Assembly: GCA_963677445.2 (NCBI GenBank)
Contig: CAXXGF010000061.1
Location: forward strand, 1 to 64,000
Source: G963677445 sp963677445
GTDB taxonomy: Bacteria > Bacteroidota > Ignavibacteria > Ignavibacteriales > Melioribacteraceae
Length of the DNA stretch: 64,000 nucleotides
Reading direction: 5' to 3'
In this document: in pieces, positions 1-8,076 of the stretch
How positions within the stretch are numbered: the first letter of the stretch is position 1
Layout of the letters: the number at the start of each line of letters is the position of its first letter
Notes under the pieces: model-generated
What the model was told of the DNA's origin: nothing
What the model saw: only the letters and a program-made list of their open reading frames with translations
The model's database searches: none
Made by a program: the position numbers and the translations under genes

Positions 1-787
1 TTGACGTCGCTTATTCACTTGATCACGATTTTCTAACCGCGCTGAAGAATCATTGCGTTTACCTTAAACCTGATTTCTGGCTAATGGAGAGCTGATTCAT
101 GGCGACTACAGTTTTTTATCAGGAATAATTTGCTCGATTCCGCCACAAATTATGAATGCTACAAAGGACTTTATTCCAGCCATGCCGACGCCAATTATTT
201 CGAAATTGCCTGGTCACTAAACCGTCTGTTCGGGAATGAAGGTATTATAAAAATTTTTCTTATATAATTTCACCGATAATCACGACGTAAACAGAGTGGC
301 GAGTTCATTATCAAATCCTTTACACCTTTATCCCCTGTATATACTGTTGTTCACCATGCCTGGTATACCCTCAATATATTACGGAAGCGAGTGGGGAATA
401 GGGGGAATAAAAAATAACGGGAGCGATTCAGCACTCCGGCCCGATCTGAATCTGGATGAAATGATTAACTATCCACCCCGGCCCGATCTTCCGGCATTTA
501 TTAAAAAACTTGCCGAAATCCGATCAGGCTGCGAAGCTCTTTTACAGGGCAATTATTCACAGGTTTATGTAAGTCACAAACAATTTGTTTTTAGCAGGAA
601 AACAACAAATGAAGAGATTATTATAATCGTCAACTCTTCAGAATCCAGCGAAGTGATAACCTTCCGGACTGATGGCGATTCCCGTTATTATGATCTTTTG
701 AATGACGATAGTTTTGAATCTGTTTCAAATTCTCTGACAGTTAACATTAATTCCTGCGCGGGAAAAATCTTAATAAAAGAGAGATGA
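1..787 (+). pseudogene. decayed GH13 alpha-amylase family gene (C-terminal part)
   Basis: Only 296-787 is open, but amylase-like sequence continues upstream across several frame changes and a stop. Reading 1-95 gives DVAYSLDHDF and FWLMES. Another frame at about 125-265 gives NNLLDSATNYECYKGLY and then AWSLNRLFGNEG. The frame joins the open part through FTDNHDVNRVAS (about 270-305), which matches the conserved GH13 region IV with the transition-state Asp. The next segment, MPGIPSIYYGSEWGIGG, is the usual GH13 stretch after region IV, followed by a beta-sandwich C-terminal domain. In the family these enzymes hydrolyse alpha-glucans. At least two frameshifts and an in-frame TGA make a full-length product unlikely. 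The 5' end lies outside the window. Confidence 0.75.
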
Positions 788-1790
788 AACTACCTAAGCA
801 TGACTAACCGGAACCAAAAGAAATTGTCAGAAAATCCATCATGATCATAAACGACTCCGAATGGAGTCGAATATTAACAACCCGCGGATAATAATATCGC
901 AGGGGCAATTTTCTCTTTGCCTGGGAAAGTCATATTCGACTCTTTCAGGCAGCTTAATAATTTTATTCTCGCGTTATATTGATTTAAATAATCGTAATCG
1001 TGCTCGAAAAACCAGCCAGAGAAAAATAAAACCGATTACTCCGTAAGAAGTTAAATTCTACGCAAAATGACAAAATTTTATCGTACACAGCGAAGCGGTA
1101 CTCGTAATCGTCCTCGTTCTCGAATAACCTGAGCATTTTGAAAAGACGAGTACGATCCTTTCTTCGGATTCATTTTTTTCTGGCTCCGCCAGTTTACTCC
1201 GTAAGGAGTTAAATTCTACGCAAAATGGCAAAATTATTTAACCTGCCATTCATATTTATGCTGCGAGGCTATCTGTCGTCCCTGGCGGGACTTATAATTT
1301 CCTCCCCTACATTGTCCCCCACAATGAATTGTGGGGCTATTATCTGAAAGCCTGTCCGACGCGGCGGATCCCTAACGGGACTTTTTCTAAATAATAATGA
1401 TTATCTACAAACAAATATTAAATCAGATTAATATGAATCCCGGCAGGGATGATAGAAAATAGCCCCTATTTTCAAATAGGGGGAACTTGTTCAAGAATAC
1501 ATCAATAAGTCCCGGCAGGGACGACAGAATTATTTTTGCTCTGGCTTGCCAGTCTATGAGTACGACTTTTTTTGAATTTCCTTTTGGTTCCCACCTGACC
1601 GGCTTGGCGTTCTGTCTAATTTTTTTTATTTAATCCGGGCTGCGCTCTTCAGCCGCAGCCCGGGGCTATTCATATTAAAACCGGCCCGGTCAATTAATGT
1701 TTTGCGGACATACAAAAAATTTCATTATTAATGAAATAATTTAGTATCATTGTCATTACACAAAGTATAAAAAAAACAACCGGCGTTAAT
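788..1790. other. gene-poor, repeat-rich gap
   Basis: No convincing gene; the short open frames here have no family-like motif. The stretch holds a 44-bp direct repeat (1036-1079 and 1194-1237) and a segment at about 994-1032 that resembles 30999-31043 (shared pattern: cgtactcgaaaaa, then agcc(a/g)gagaaaa, then taaa(a/g)ccg). Short elements around 1272-1290 and 1510-1528 read gtccc-ggcaggg-acgacag in either orientation; related copies lie at 48031-48137. The look is of accumulated small intergenic elements rather than a decayed gene. Confidence 0.6.
1036..1079. repeat. 44-bp direct repeat, copy 1 (copy 2 at 1194-1237)
   Basis: Both copies begin ttactccgtaag and contain ttaaattctacgcaaaatg followed by a caaaatt tail. 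They differ at about four positions and lie 158 bp apart. No coding function is visible. Confidence 0.7.
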
Positions 1791-2519
1791 ATGGATACAA
1801 AACTTGCGGTTCTGATTGACGGAGATAATATTCCATCGGCCTATGTAAAAGAGATGATGGAAGAAATAGCCAAGTATGGAATCCCGACTATAAAGAGGAT
1901 TTATGGCGACTGGACCAAACCAAATCTTTCCAGGTGGAAAAACATTCTGCTTGAAAACGCTATTACCCCTGTTCAGCAATATAGTTACACAACCGGTAAA
2001 AACGCGACCGACTCCGCGATGATCATCGACGCGATGGATATTCTTTATTCAGGTAAAGTGGATGGTTTCTGCCTGGTTTCGAGCGACAGTGATTTTACCC
2101 GCCTGGCAACCCGCCTTCGTGAAGCCGGGCTGAATGTTATTGGAATCGGAGAGAAAAAAACACCCGATCCCTTTATTGTAGCCTGCGACCGGTTTATATA
2201 TCTCGAAATTCTCAAGAACAGGGAAGATGAAACAGGTACCGGAGCGGAACAGAAAAACAAACCTGATAATATCGAAAAAATCACCCCGAAAGTTATTAAA
2301 CTTATCGCTGCGACTGTTTCCGATGTTGCCGACGATGAGGGCTGGGCTTTCCTCGGCGATGTCGGCAACCTGCTCCAGAAAAAACAACCGAACTTCGACT
2401 CAAGAAACTATGGTTTTCCAAAACTTACCCCTCTGATAAAATCTATTAAACGATTCGCTATTGATGAAAGAGAAAGTCCTAATGGAAGAGTTAAACTGAT
2501 TTACGTAAAAAATAAATAG
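1791..2519 (+). CDS. NYN-domain RNase-like protein with C-terminal LOTUS/OST-HTH domain
   Basis: A 242-residue protein. Residues about 3-140 form a NYN (PIN-like) nuclease fold: KLAVLIDGDNIP carries the first acidic residues near the N-terminus, NATDSAMIIDAMDIL the middle Asp, and GFCLVSSDSDFTRLATRLRE the last acidic cluster. This is the arrangement of metal-binding Asp residues known in LabA/NYN proteins. Residues about 165-240 (KVIKLIAATVSDVADDEGWAF ending in GRVKLIYV, quoted in parts) fit the OST-HTH/LOTUS fold, thought to bind RNA. NYN-LOTUS proteins of this size are common in bacteria and are inferred to act in RNA turnover; the substrate is unknown. It stands alone, with the repeat-rich gap upstream. 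Confidence 0.85.
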   Translation: MDTKLAVLIDGDNIPSAYVKEMMEEIAKYGIPTIKRIYGDWTKPNLSRWKNILLENAITPVQQYSYTTGKNATDSAMIIDAMDILYSGKVDGFCLVSSDSDFTRLATRLREAGLNVIGIGEKKTPDPFIVACDRFIYLEILKNREDETGTGAEQKNKPDNIEKITPKVIKLIAATVSDVADDEGWAFLGDVGNLLQKKQPNFDSRNYGFPKLTPLIKSIKRFAIDERESPNGRVKLIYVKNK

Positions 2520-2637
2520 GAAAAAAAATAAAGATAAGATTGACTACTTATTATGGTTGTTTCAATAAATGAATTTTTGTAACTTCATTATGTACCGGCA
2601 ATAAATGACTGTTTTTTTAATTTATTGGGGAAAAATC

Positions 2638-3252
2638 ATGAAAAGGATATCTCTTTTCGCAGCCATTTTCACCTTTTTTACCTTTCCGCTTTTCGCGCAG
2701 ATTGATCTTGATGAACATATCCTGAACGGCTCCACGCTGCTTAACTTTGAAAACACAACCTACGTTTATGAGGTTGATTATTATGGCATAAAATATGACT
2801 TTATTGTTACGGTAAAATCACTTTCCGACGGAATAACCTTCGACTATGAAATGACCAATGCCGCGAAGACAAAGGGCGCAATTATTATGACGAAAGAAGC
2901 CCTGGAAAATGCTGTTAATCAATACAACCATTTTCAGGGAGGAGAAAAAAAACTTACGGACGCTACCACGGTATGGGTCAGTAAAAAAGTATTTAATGAT
3001 CTGGTTGAAAAAGGGAAAGCCGTTATTTCACCAGATGGGGGAAAAACCATGGTTACTATCGGCGGCGCGACCCCTCTTCACAATTTCACAATGAATAACG
3101 CGAACAGCGATGAAAAAATGGATGATATTTCACACATTTATGCCGAATCGGAAGATGGTAAAATTAAATACTGGATTCATATGAGTGAGTATCACCCGCT
3201 GATTCTCAAGATGGATATTGGCTGGACAATTACACTCAAAGAGCTCAGATAA
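2638..3252 (+). CDS. hypothetical secreted protein
   Basis: About 204 residues from the ATG at 2638, which I prefer over an in-frame ATG at 2605: it is preceded by ggggaaaa and starts directly into a signal peptide (MKRISLFAAIFTFFTFPLFA, probable cleavage after FAQ). The mature part is beta-rich and polar, with no cysteine pair, lipobox or catalytic motif I can name. It ends in WTITLKELR, so there is no T9SS tail. I do not recognise the family. The neighbours (NYN protein upstream, histidine kinase downstream) do not suggest a pathway. It is probably a periplasmic or surface protein. Confidence 0.6.
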   Translation: MKRISLFAAIFTFFTFPLFAQIDLDEHILNGSTLLNFENTTYVYEVDYYGIKYDFIVTVKSLSDGITFDYEMTNAAKTKGAIIMTKEALENAVNQYNHFQGGEKKLTDATTVWVSKKVFNDLVEKGKAVISPDGGKTMVTIGGATPLHNFTMNNANSDEKMDDISHIYAESEDGKIKYWIHMSEYHPLILKMDIGWTITLKELR

Positions 3253-3371
3253 TTTGATTCTGCCAACTACAGCAGAATATTTTGTGACAGGGAAAATATT
3301 TCCATAATCTCCCCTATTTTCCTTTTGCAAAACCAGCGAAAACTAATTCTTTTTTGATGTAGGTTTCTTTT

Positions 3372-4466
3372 ATGGACGCTAAAAGTAATTATGATTCAGA
3401 TTTTACCGGCAAAGCCAGCTCAGAGAAATATATCGAAATTTTTCGAAACAACCGTGACGGCATTGTTATTGTCGACACAGAAGGTGGAATTATCGACGCG
3501 AATCCCGCCTTTTGTAAAATACTCGGATATTCTCTGGATGAATTGAAAAATCTCAAAGACCTTTATCAGATAACTCCGGAGAAATGGCATAAGTGGGAAA
3601 ATGAAGAAATCTGGGAAAAAAGACTCCTGAAGAATGGTTATTCAGGTGTTTATCAGAAAGAGTTTATTCATAAAGAGGGACATGTTTTTCCGGTCGAGCT
3701 TCAGTCTTACGCGGTTAAATCAGATGATGGAAAAATTGAATATTTATGGGGTTCTGTCCGCGATATTTCAGATCAGGTTGATCATTTAAAAGAACTAAGG
3801 CAAAGCGAAGCAAAGTGGAGAAGTTATGTCGATAACTCCCCTTATGGAGTATTTATAGCCAATCAAAAAGGAGAGTATAAAGAAGTTAATGACGCGGCAT
3901 GCAGAATCACCGGTTACAGCATGGAAGAACTGCTGAGCATGGCTATCCCGGATCTGCTTACTCCTGAAAGCGCGCCTTTGGGGATTGCCCATTTTGATGA
4001 GATGATGGAAAAAGGAGAAGCTGTCGGCGAGATCGGATTCAGACACAAAAGTGGTGAATCCAAATTTTGGAAAGTTTCCGCGGTAAAGCTGAATGAAGAA
4101 AGATTTCTCGGTTTTGTTGAAGACATTACAGATAGAAAATCGTATAGAGATTTAATAGAAAAAAATCTTAAATCTCTAAGACAGGCTGAAAAACTGGCAA
4201 ACCTCGGGACCTTTGAACGCAACTGGATTACCGGCGAAAAGGTCTGGTCCGATGGATTCTATAAACTGCTGGGTATAGAAAATAAAAATAGACATTATTC
4301 CCATGATGACTTTATGGACTTTGTTCATCCCGATGACAGAGAAAGGGTTGCCAAACATATTAAAACAACTATCGCTGTAAAAAAAACCAATGAATATCCG
4401 TTTTCGGATTATCTCAAAAGATGGCAAACAAAAACATATTCACGGAATTGCGATTACAGAATATGA
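3372..4466 (+). CDS. multi-PAS sensor histidine kinase, N-terminal part (frameshifted)
   Basis: The 364-residue open part carries PAS domain 1 (about 20-140, starting at YIEIFRNNRDGIVIVD), PAS 2 (about 148-255, NSPYGVFIANQKGEY) and the start of PAS 3 (about 270-340, WSDGFYKLLGI). No signal peptide or membrane segment is visible, so the sensor is probably cytoplasmic. The real sequence leaves this frame near the A8 run at 4379-4386. Reading seven A residues there gives AVKKPMNIRFRIISKDGK, a normal PAS_3 strand joining the next entry. The last about 25 residues here (from TNEYPFSDY) are therefore out-of-frame. Together the two parts make one kinase of about 890 residues. Confidence 0.75.
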   Translation: MDAKSNYDSDFTGKASSEKYIEIFRNNRDGIVIVDTEGGIIDANPAFCKILGYSLDELKNLKDLYQITPEKWHKWENEEIWEKRLLKNGYSGVYQKEFIHKEGHVFPVELQSYAVKSDDGKIEYLWGSVRDISDQVDHLKELRQSEAKWRSYVDNSPYGVFIANQKGEYKEVNDAACRITGYSMEELLSMAIPDLLTPESAPLGIAHFDEMMEKGEAVGEIGFRHKSGESKFWKVSAVKLNEERFLGFVEDITDRKSYRDLIEKNLKSLRQAEKLANLGTFERNWITGEKVWSDGFYKLLGIENKNRHYSHDDFMDFVHPDDRERVAKHIKTTIAVKKTNEYPFSDYLKRWQTKTYSRNCDYRI

Positions 4467-6048
4467 CACTTCGGGAAAAGCCGCTGTTACAATCGGATCA
4501 TTCCAGGATATTTCTGATGCTATACAGTCTGAAGAAGCGTTGATGAAGAGTGAGGAAAAGTACCGTTTATTGATAGAAAATCAATCGGACCTTGTTGTGA
4601 AGGTTGACACGGAAGGCAGGTTTCAATTTGTCAGTCCCTCATATTGCCGGACTTTTGGTAAAACGGAAGAGGAGCTTCTGGGAACAAAGTTCACCCCGCT
4701 TGTCCATGAGGATGATCTGGAAGCCACATTAGGAGCAATGGATAACCTTTACCGCCCTCCTTACCGATGTTCAGTGGAACAAAGAGCAAAAACACAAAAT
4801 GGATGGAGGTGGTTTTACTGGTCTGATACTTCAATACTCGATGAACAGAAAAACATAATTTCAATTATCGGGGTCGGATATGATATCACAGAAAGAAAAA
4901 AAACTGAGATTGCTCTGAAAGAAAGCCAGAAAAGATTTCATCTGGTGATAGAAAATATACCGGGAGGAGTTTTTGTTCATAATCTTAACGGCCGGTTTAT
5001 TATGGTTAATCAATCGGCAGTCAGAAATACCGGCTATAGCAGAAAAGAGCTTTTAAACATGGCAGTGGCTGATATCGATATAAATAGTGTTGAAAGAAAT
5101 GATAAGGAGTTTTGGGATATTTTGCGGGATGAAATATTTAAAAAAATTGAGTCATTCCATAAAAGAAAAGATGGAAGTGTCTATCCCGCTGAAATTTTTC
5201 TGACAACAATTCAATTTGAGTCGGAACCGGCTATACTGGCAATAGCAAATGATATCACCGAAAGAAGAGAAAATGAAAAGAAACTGAATGAATATCGTAT
5301 ACAACTTGAAAAGAAGGTTAAAGAAAGAACGTCGGAACTTGAAATTAAAAACGCTGAATTAAAAGAAAAAAATCAGGAGCTTGAGTCATTTTCCTATTCG
5401 GTTTCACACGATCTCAGGGCGCCGCTCAGGGCAATTGAAGGATTTTCTTCAATGCTTATGGATAAATGTGGAGATAAACTCAGCGGCGATGAATGCCGGC
5501 TGATGAACAATATCCTTAAAAATACCGGCAAGATGAGTATGTTGATAGACGGGCTTTTGTCTCTCAGCCGTCTTGGAAGAAAAAAATTATTTTATACAAA
5601 ACTCAATATGAATAAAATTTTCGGCGAATCATATAATGAGCTTATTCAACAATCCGGAAGAAAAGATTATCGCCTTAGATCCTCTGAGTTGCCTTGCTGC
5701 TACGGAGACAACAGTCTCATATTACAGGTAGTCACAAATCTGCTTTCCAATGCCATAAAATTCTCCGCCAAAAAAGATAAACCTGAAATTGAAGTTGGTT
5801 ATGAGAAAAATGGAAATGAAATGATATTTTTTGTCAGGGATAACGGGGTTGGTTTTGATATAAATTATAAACATAAACTATTCGAGGTTTTTAACCGCCT
5901 GCATCATGAATCGGAATTTGAAGGCACAGGGATTGGACTCGCTATCGTAAAAAGGATAATCCAGAGGCATAACGGAAGAGTATGGGCTGAAGCGGAACCT
6001 GATAAAGGAGCGACATTCTTTTTTTCACTGCCCGATAAAGCAGGGTAA
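4390..6048 (+). CDS. multi-PAS sensor histidine kinase, C-terminal kinase part (frameshifted)
   Basis: This frame continues the preceding entry: the end of PAS 3 (1-48), PAS 4 (about 58-165), PAS 5 (about 180-293), a coiled-coil linker (about 295-335, EKKVKERTSELEIKNAEL) and HisKA with the H-box SFSYSVSHDLRAPLR (phospho-acceptor His). HATPase_c follows, with N-box NLLSNAIKFS, G1 DNGVGFD, F-box FEVFNRLH and G2 GTGIGLAIVKRI. All kinase motifs are intact, so this part is functional in sequence. No response regulator lies beside it, so the partner is unknown. It might start internally at 4390, but the homopolymer frameshift, real or a sequencing error, is the simpler reading. Confidence 0.8.
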   Translation: MNIRFRIISKDGKQKHIHGIAITEYDTSGKAAVTIGSFQDISDAIQSEEALMKSEEKYRLLIENQSDLVVKVDTEGRFQFVSPSYCRTFGKTEEELLGTKFTPLVHEDDLEATLGAMDNLYRPPYRCSVEQRAKTQNGWRWFYWSDTSILDEQKNIISIIGVGYDITERKKTEIALKESQKRFHLVIENIPGGVFVHNLNGRFIMVNQSAVRNTGYSRKELLNMAVADIDINSVERNDKEFWDILRDEIFKKIESFHKRKDGSVYPAEIFLTTIQFESEPAILAIANDITERRENEKKLNEYRIQLEKKVKERTSELEIKNAELKEKNQELESFSYSVSHDLRAPLRAIEGFSSMLMDKCGDKLSGDECRLMNNILKNTGKMSMLIDGLLSLSRLGRKKLFYTKLNMNKIFGESYNELIQQSGRKDYRLRSSELPCCYGDNSLILQVVTNLLSNAIKFSAKKDKPEIEVGYEKNGNEMIFFVRDNGVGFDINYKHKLFEVFNRLHHESEFEGTGIGLAIVKRIIQRHNGRVWAEAEPDKGATFFFSLPDKAG

Positions 6049-6138
6049 TTTTTTTGCATTGTCCCTTTATTTCCAAATATCCTATTTTTCCGCGGACTTA
6101 TTAACTGCGATATCAGCAAACCATCAACTTTTATCAAT

Positions 6139-7191
6139 ATGCGTAAAAACAAATACCCATTATTTATCAGACTAACCAGGCATTCCTTTTTTATCACCCT
6201 GCTTTTTCTTTTCATTACAGGCTGCGGTGATGAAGGTCCGGTCGATTTAACATCCGAACCTTTTGCCGCTGAATTCGACAGCGTCTGGGTTAACTTTGAC
6301 CAGAACTATATTTTCTTTGAATTTAAGGAAACCGACTGGGAACTGGTCTATTCACAGTACCGCCCGAAAGCTGAGTATCTTTTCTCCTATGATGATCTGG
6401 TTTCAATCTGCGCTGAGATGCTTTTGCCCCTTCAAGATGATCATGTGATTTTTCTCAGACCCGATGGCAATGTAATTCCAACTTCATATAAAAACTACAA
6501 AGTCAACTGGAAAGAGGAATCGATTGAGAATTTCAAACAAAACGGGGCGTGGAACCAGATCAGCTCAACAATGGGGTGGACAAAAATCGGGGATATAGGC
6601 TTTTGGGAAATTAAATCGTGGTCCTCTTCATATCTTGATATGGATCTGTTCGACCAGGTTCTCGACAGTCTGTCAACATGCGGCGCCATAATAATTGATG
6701 AGAGGATGAACGGAGGAGGCAATGCCAAAGTTGTCGAAGATGCCTGGAACAGGTTTACAGATAAAGTAATGAGAGTCGGGTTCGACTTATTAAAAGATGG
6801 TCCGGAGCATGAAAATTATTCGGTCACCCCGGTATACAGCTCCCCCCGTGGAGCATGGCAGTATTTAGAACCGGTCGTTGTGCTGACAGGAAGGGCAAGC
6901 GCGAGCGCGGCGGAAATTTTCGCTTCCGGAATATCCTCTTTTGATAATGTAACAATTATCGGCGATACCACCCGCGGAGCCGGAGGCGCTCCCCTCGAAT
7001 ATGAACTTGGCGACGGCACAAAATATTACATTCCCTCAAGAGCATGGCAGGATAAAGATGGCAACTATATCGAACGGGACGGAGCAGCCCCCGATATCTA
7101 TGTGCCATTCGAATATTCCGACTTCAACGACGGCAACGACCCAGTGCTCAATTATGCTTTTGAATATCTTAACGGACTGATGGTGAAGTGA
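6139..7191 (+). CDS. S41 family peptidase, predicted lipoprotein
   Basis: 350 residues. The N-terminus has a long hydrophobic segment ending in a lipobox (FITGC, Cys29), so it should be lipid-anchored outside the inner membrane. Residues about 175-345 match the S41 (tail-specific/C-terminal processing) protease core: GAIIIDERMNGGGNA resembles the D-x-R-x-N-x-G-G strand, GRASASAAEIFASGI carries the nucleophilic Ser, and IIGDTTRGAGGAP followed by GAAPDIYVPFE is the typical end. No PDZ domain is evident, as in the TSP-like S41 lipoproteins of Bacteroidota. The candidate general base (Lys) is not clear in this copy. Substrate unknown. Confidence 0.85.
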   Translation: MRKNKYPLFIRLTRHSFFITLLFLFITGCGDEGPVDLTSEPFAAEFDSVWVNFDQNYIFFEFKETDWELVYSQYRPKAEYLFSYDDLVSICAEMLLPLQDDHVIFLRPDGNVIPTSYKNYKVNWKEESIENFKQNGAWNQISSTMGWTKIGDIGFWEIKSWSSSYLDMDLFDQVLDSLSTCGAIIIDERMNGGGNAKVVEDAWNRFTDKVMRVGFDLLKDGPEHENYSVTPVYSSPRGAWQYLEPVVVLTGRASASAAEIFASGISSFDNVTIIGDTTRGAGGAPLEYELGDGTKYYIPSRAWQDKDGNYIERDGAAPDIYVPFEYSDFNDGNDPVLNYAFEYLNGLMVK

Positions 7192-7502
7192 TTTTTAGCT
7201 TTGGGAAATGAAAATTGGGGGCGCGACGGGGTCAGACGTTGTTAAGCGGCGCTTGCGCGTTTAACGGGGGGCGTTCAATAGTCCTGCGGGCAAATTATTT
7301 TACGAATAGATTTTAATAAGTTGTTGTTTTTCTTCCCGGAGCTCAGGAGTTCTAACATTATTCTTCACAAAAAGTTTAATATGGGGCCTTTGACTTTTTG
7401 AAACAATTACCTGCAAGGTCACTAAATATTTTCTTAAAAGTTCACATAGTCAAAATAATCACTATACCTCAAGCGCCTGTTTTTACTGTAGTATGTTCTC
7501 GC
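7192..7502. other. intergenic gap without a recognised gene
   Basis: This separates the S41 peptidase from the convergent Septu-like operon. It contains a GC-rich stretch at 7219-7295 (gcgcgacgg, gcggcgcttgcgcg) unlike its AT-rich surroundings. At 7341-7354 (gagctcaggagttc) there is a copy of the short motif found at the edges of intergenic repeats at 27.5, 47.9 and 48.3 kb. Confidence 0.4.
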
Positions 7503-8076
7503 TTAATTTTTCATATATTCTATCACTGTATAAAATCCACCAAACCAATCAACGCAATTTATAAGACTATCTCTAAGGCAATCTTCGTCCGCAGTCTCTA
7601 AGGCGCTAATTATATTTTTCCTTCTGTCAAATAAGCCTTCTGCAATTAAGTCCAAGAATTTTAATTGTTTTAATAGCGTCAGAATCATTTTCGTCAACAG
7701 GGATGATTTTGCCTTTCCACGTATATGTAAACCTTTTCTCACAGTTATCATCAAAGGGAGATACAAAACCGGGGAAATAATTCGCGCCTTTTTTGTGCCC
7801 GCATGAATCTGTCCACTGGCAGGAAGCAATAAAGTTATCATAATCAAACTCATGATCTGGATAGTTATGCTTATCCTTTAAGTGTTCAATATGACTACTA
7901 TCCATTTGCACAGCTATTTCGCAATAGCCACAAAGACTATTTTGCTGAGTTATTAAACAATCCTTTACAGTTCTATATACGTCCGTTTTCTGAAAATCTC
8001 TCCAATTTGCGCTATTGGAATTATTTTTCCATTTCTCAAAAACTTCAGGAGATTCTTGTCTGGTTATATGCCTCAT
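7503..8076 (-). pseudogene. ptuB: PtuB-like HNH endonuclease of a Septu system, frameshifted near the C-terminus
   Basis: From the ATG at 8076 the frame is open to 7627 (149 residues). It carries the HNH nuclease core: CGYCEIAV (zinc-type CxxC), SHIEHLKDK (catalytic His region), the Asn/Cys segment FIASCQWTDSCGHKKG and a downstream FVSPFDD. This layout matches the PtuB / TIGR02646 family. At about 7645-7650 the frame breaks after LGLN. The next frame continues sensibly with AEGLFDRRKNII down to a stop at 7503, giving about 190 residues in all, so one base seems to have been gained. Known Septu PtuB cuts DNA with the PtuA ATPase. The start overlaps the ptuA stop by ATGA, as expected for a coupled operon. 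Nuclease motifs are upstream of the break, so partial activity is possible. Confidence 0.75.

Noticed and set aside
861..1046. Small open frame after the amylase remnant
   Set aside because: No ribosome site, low-complexity composition, and it overlaps dispersed repeat sequence.
7230..7270. GC-rich inverted segment as a possible attC site
   Set aside because: Pairing (gttaagcg / cgtttaac) is imperfect and lacks the expected core sequences.
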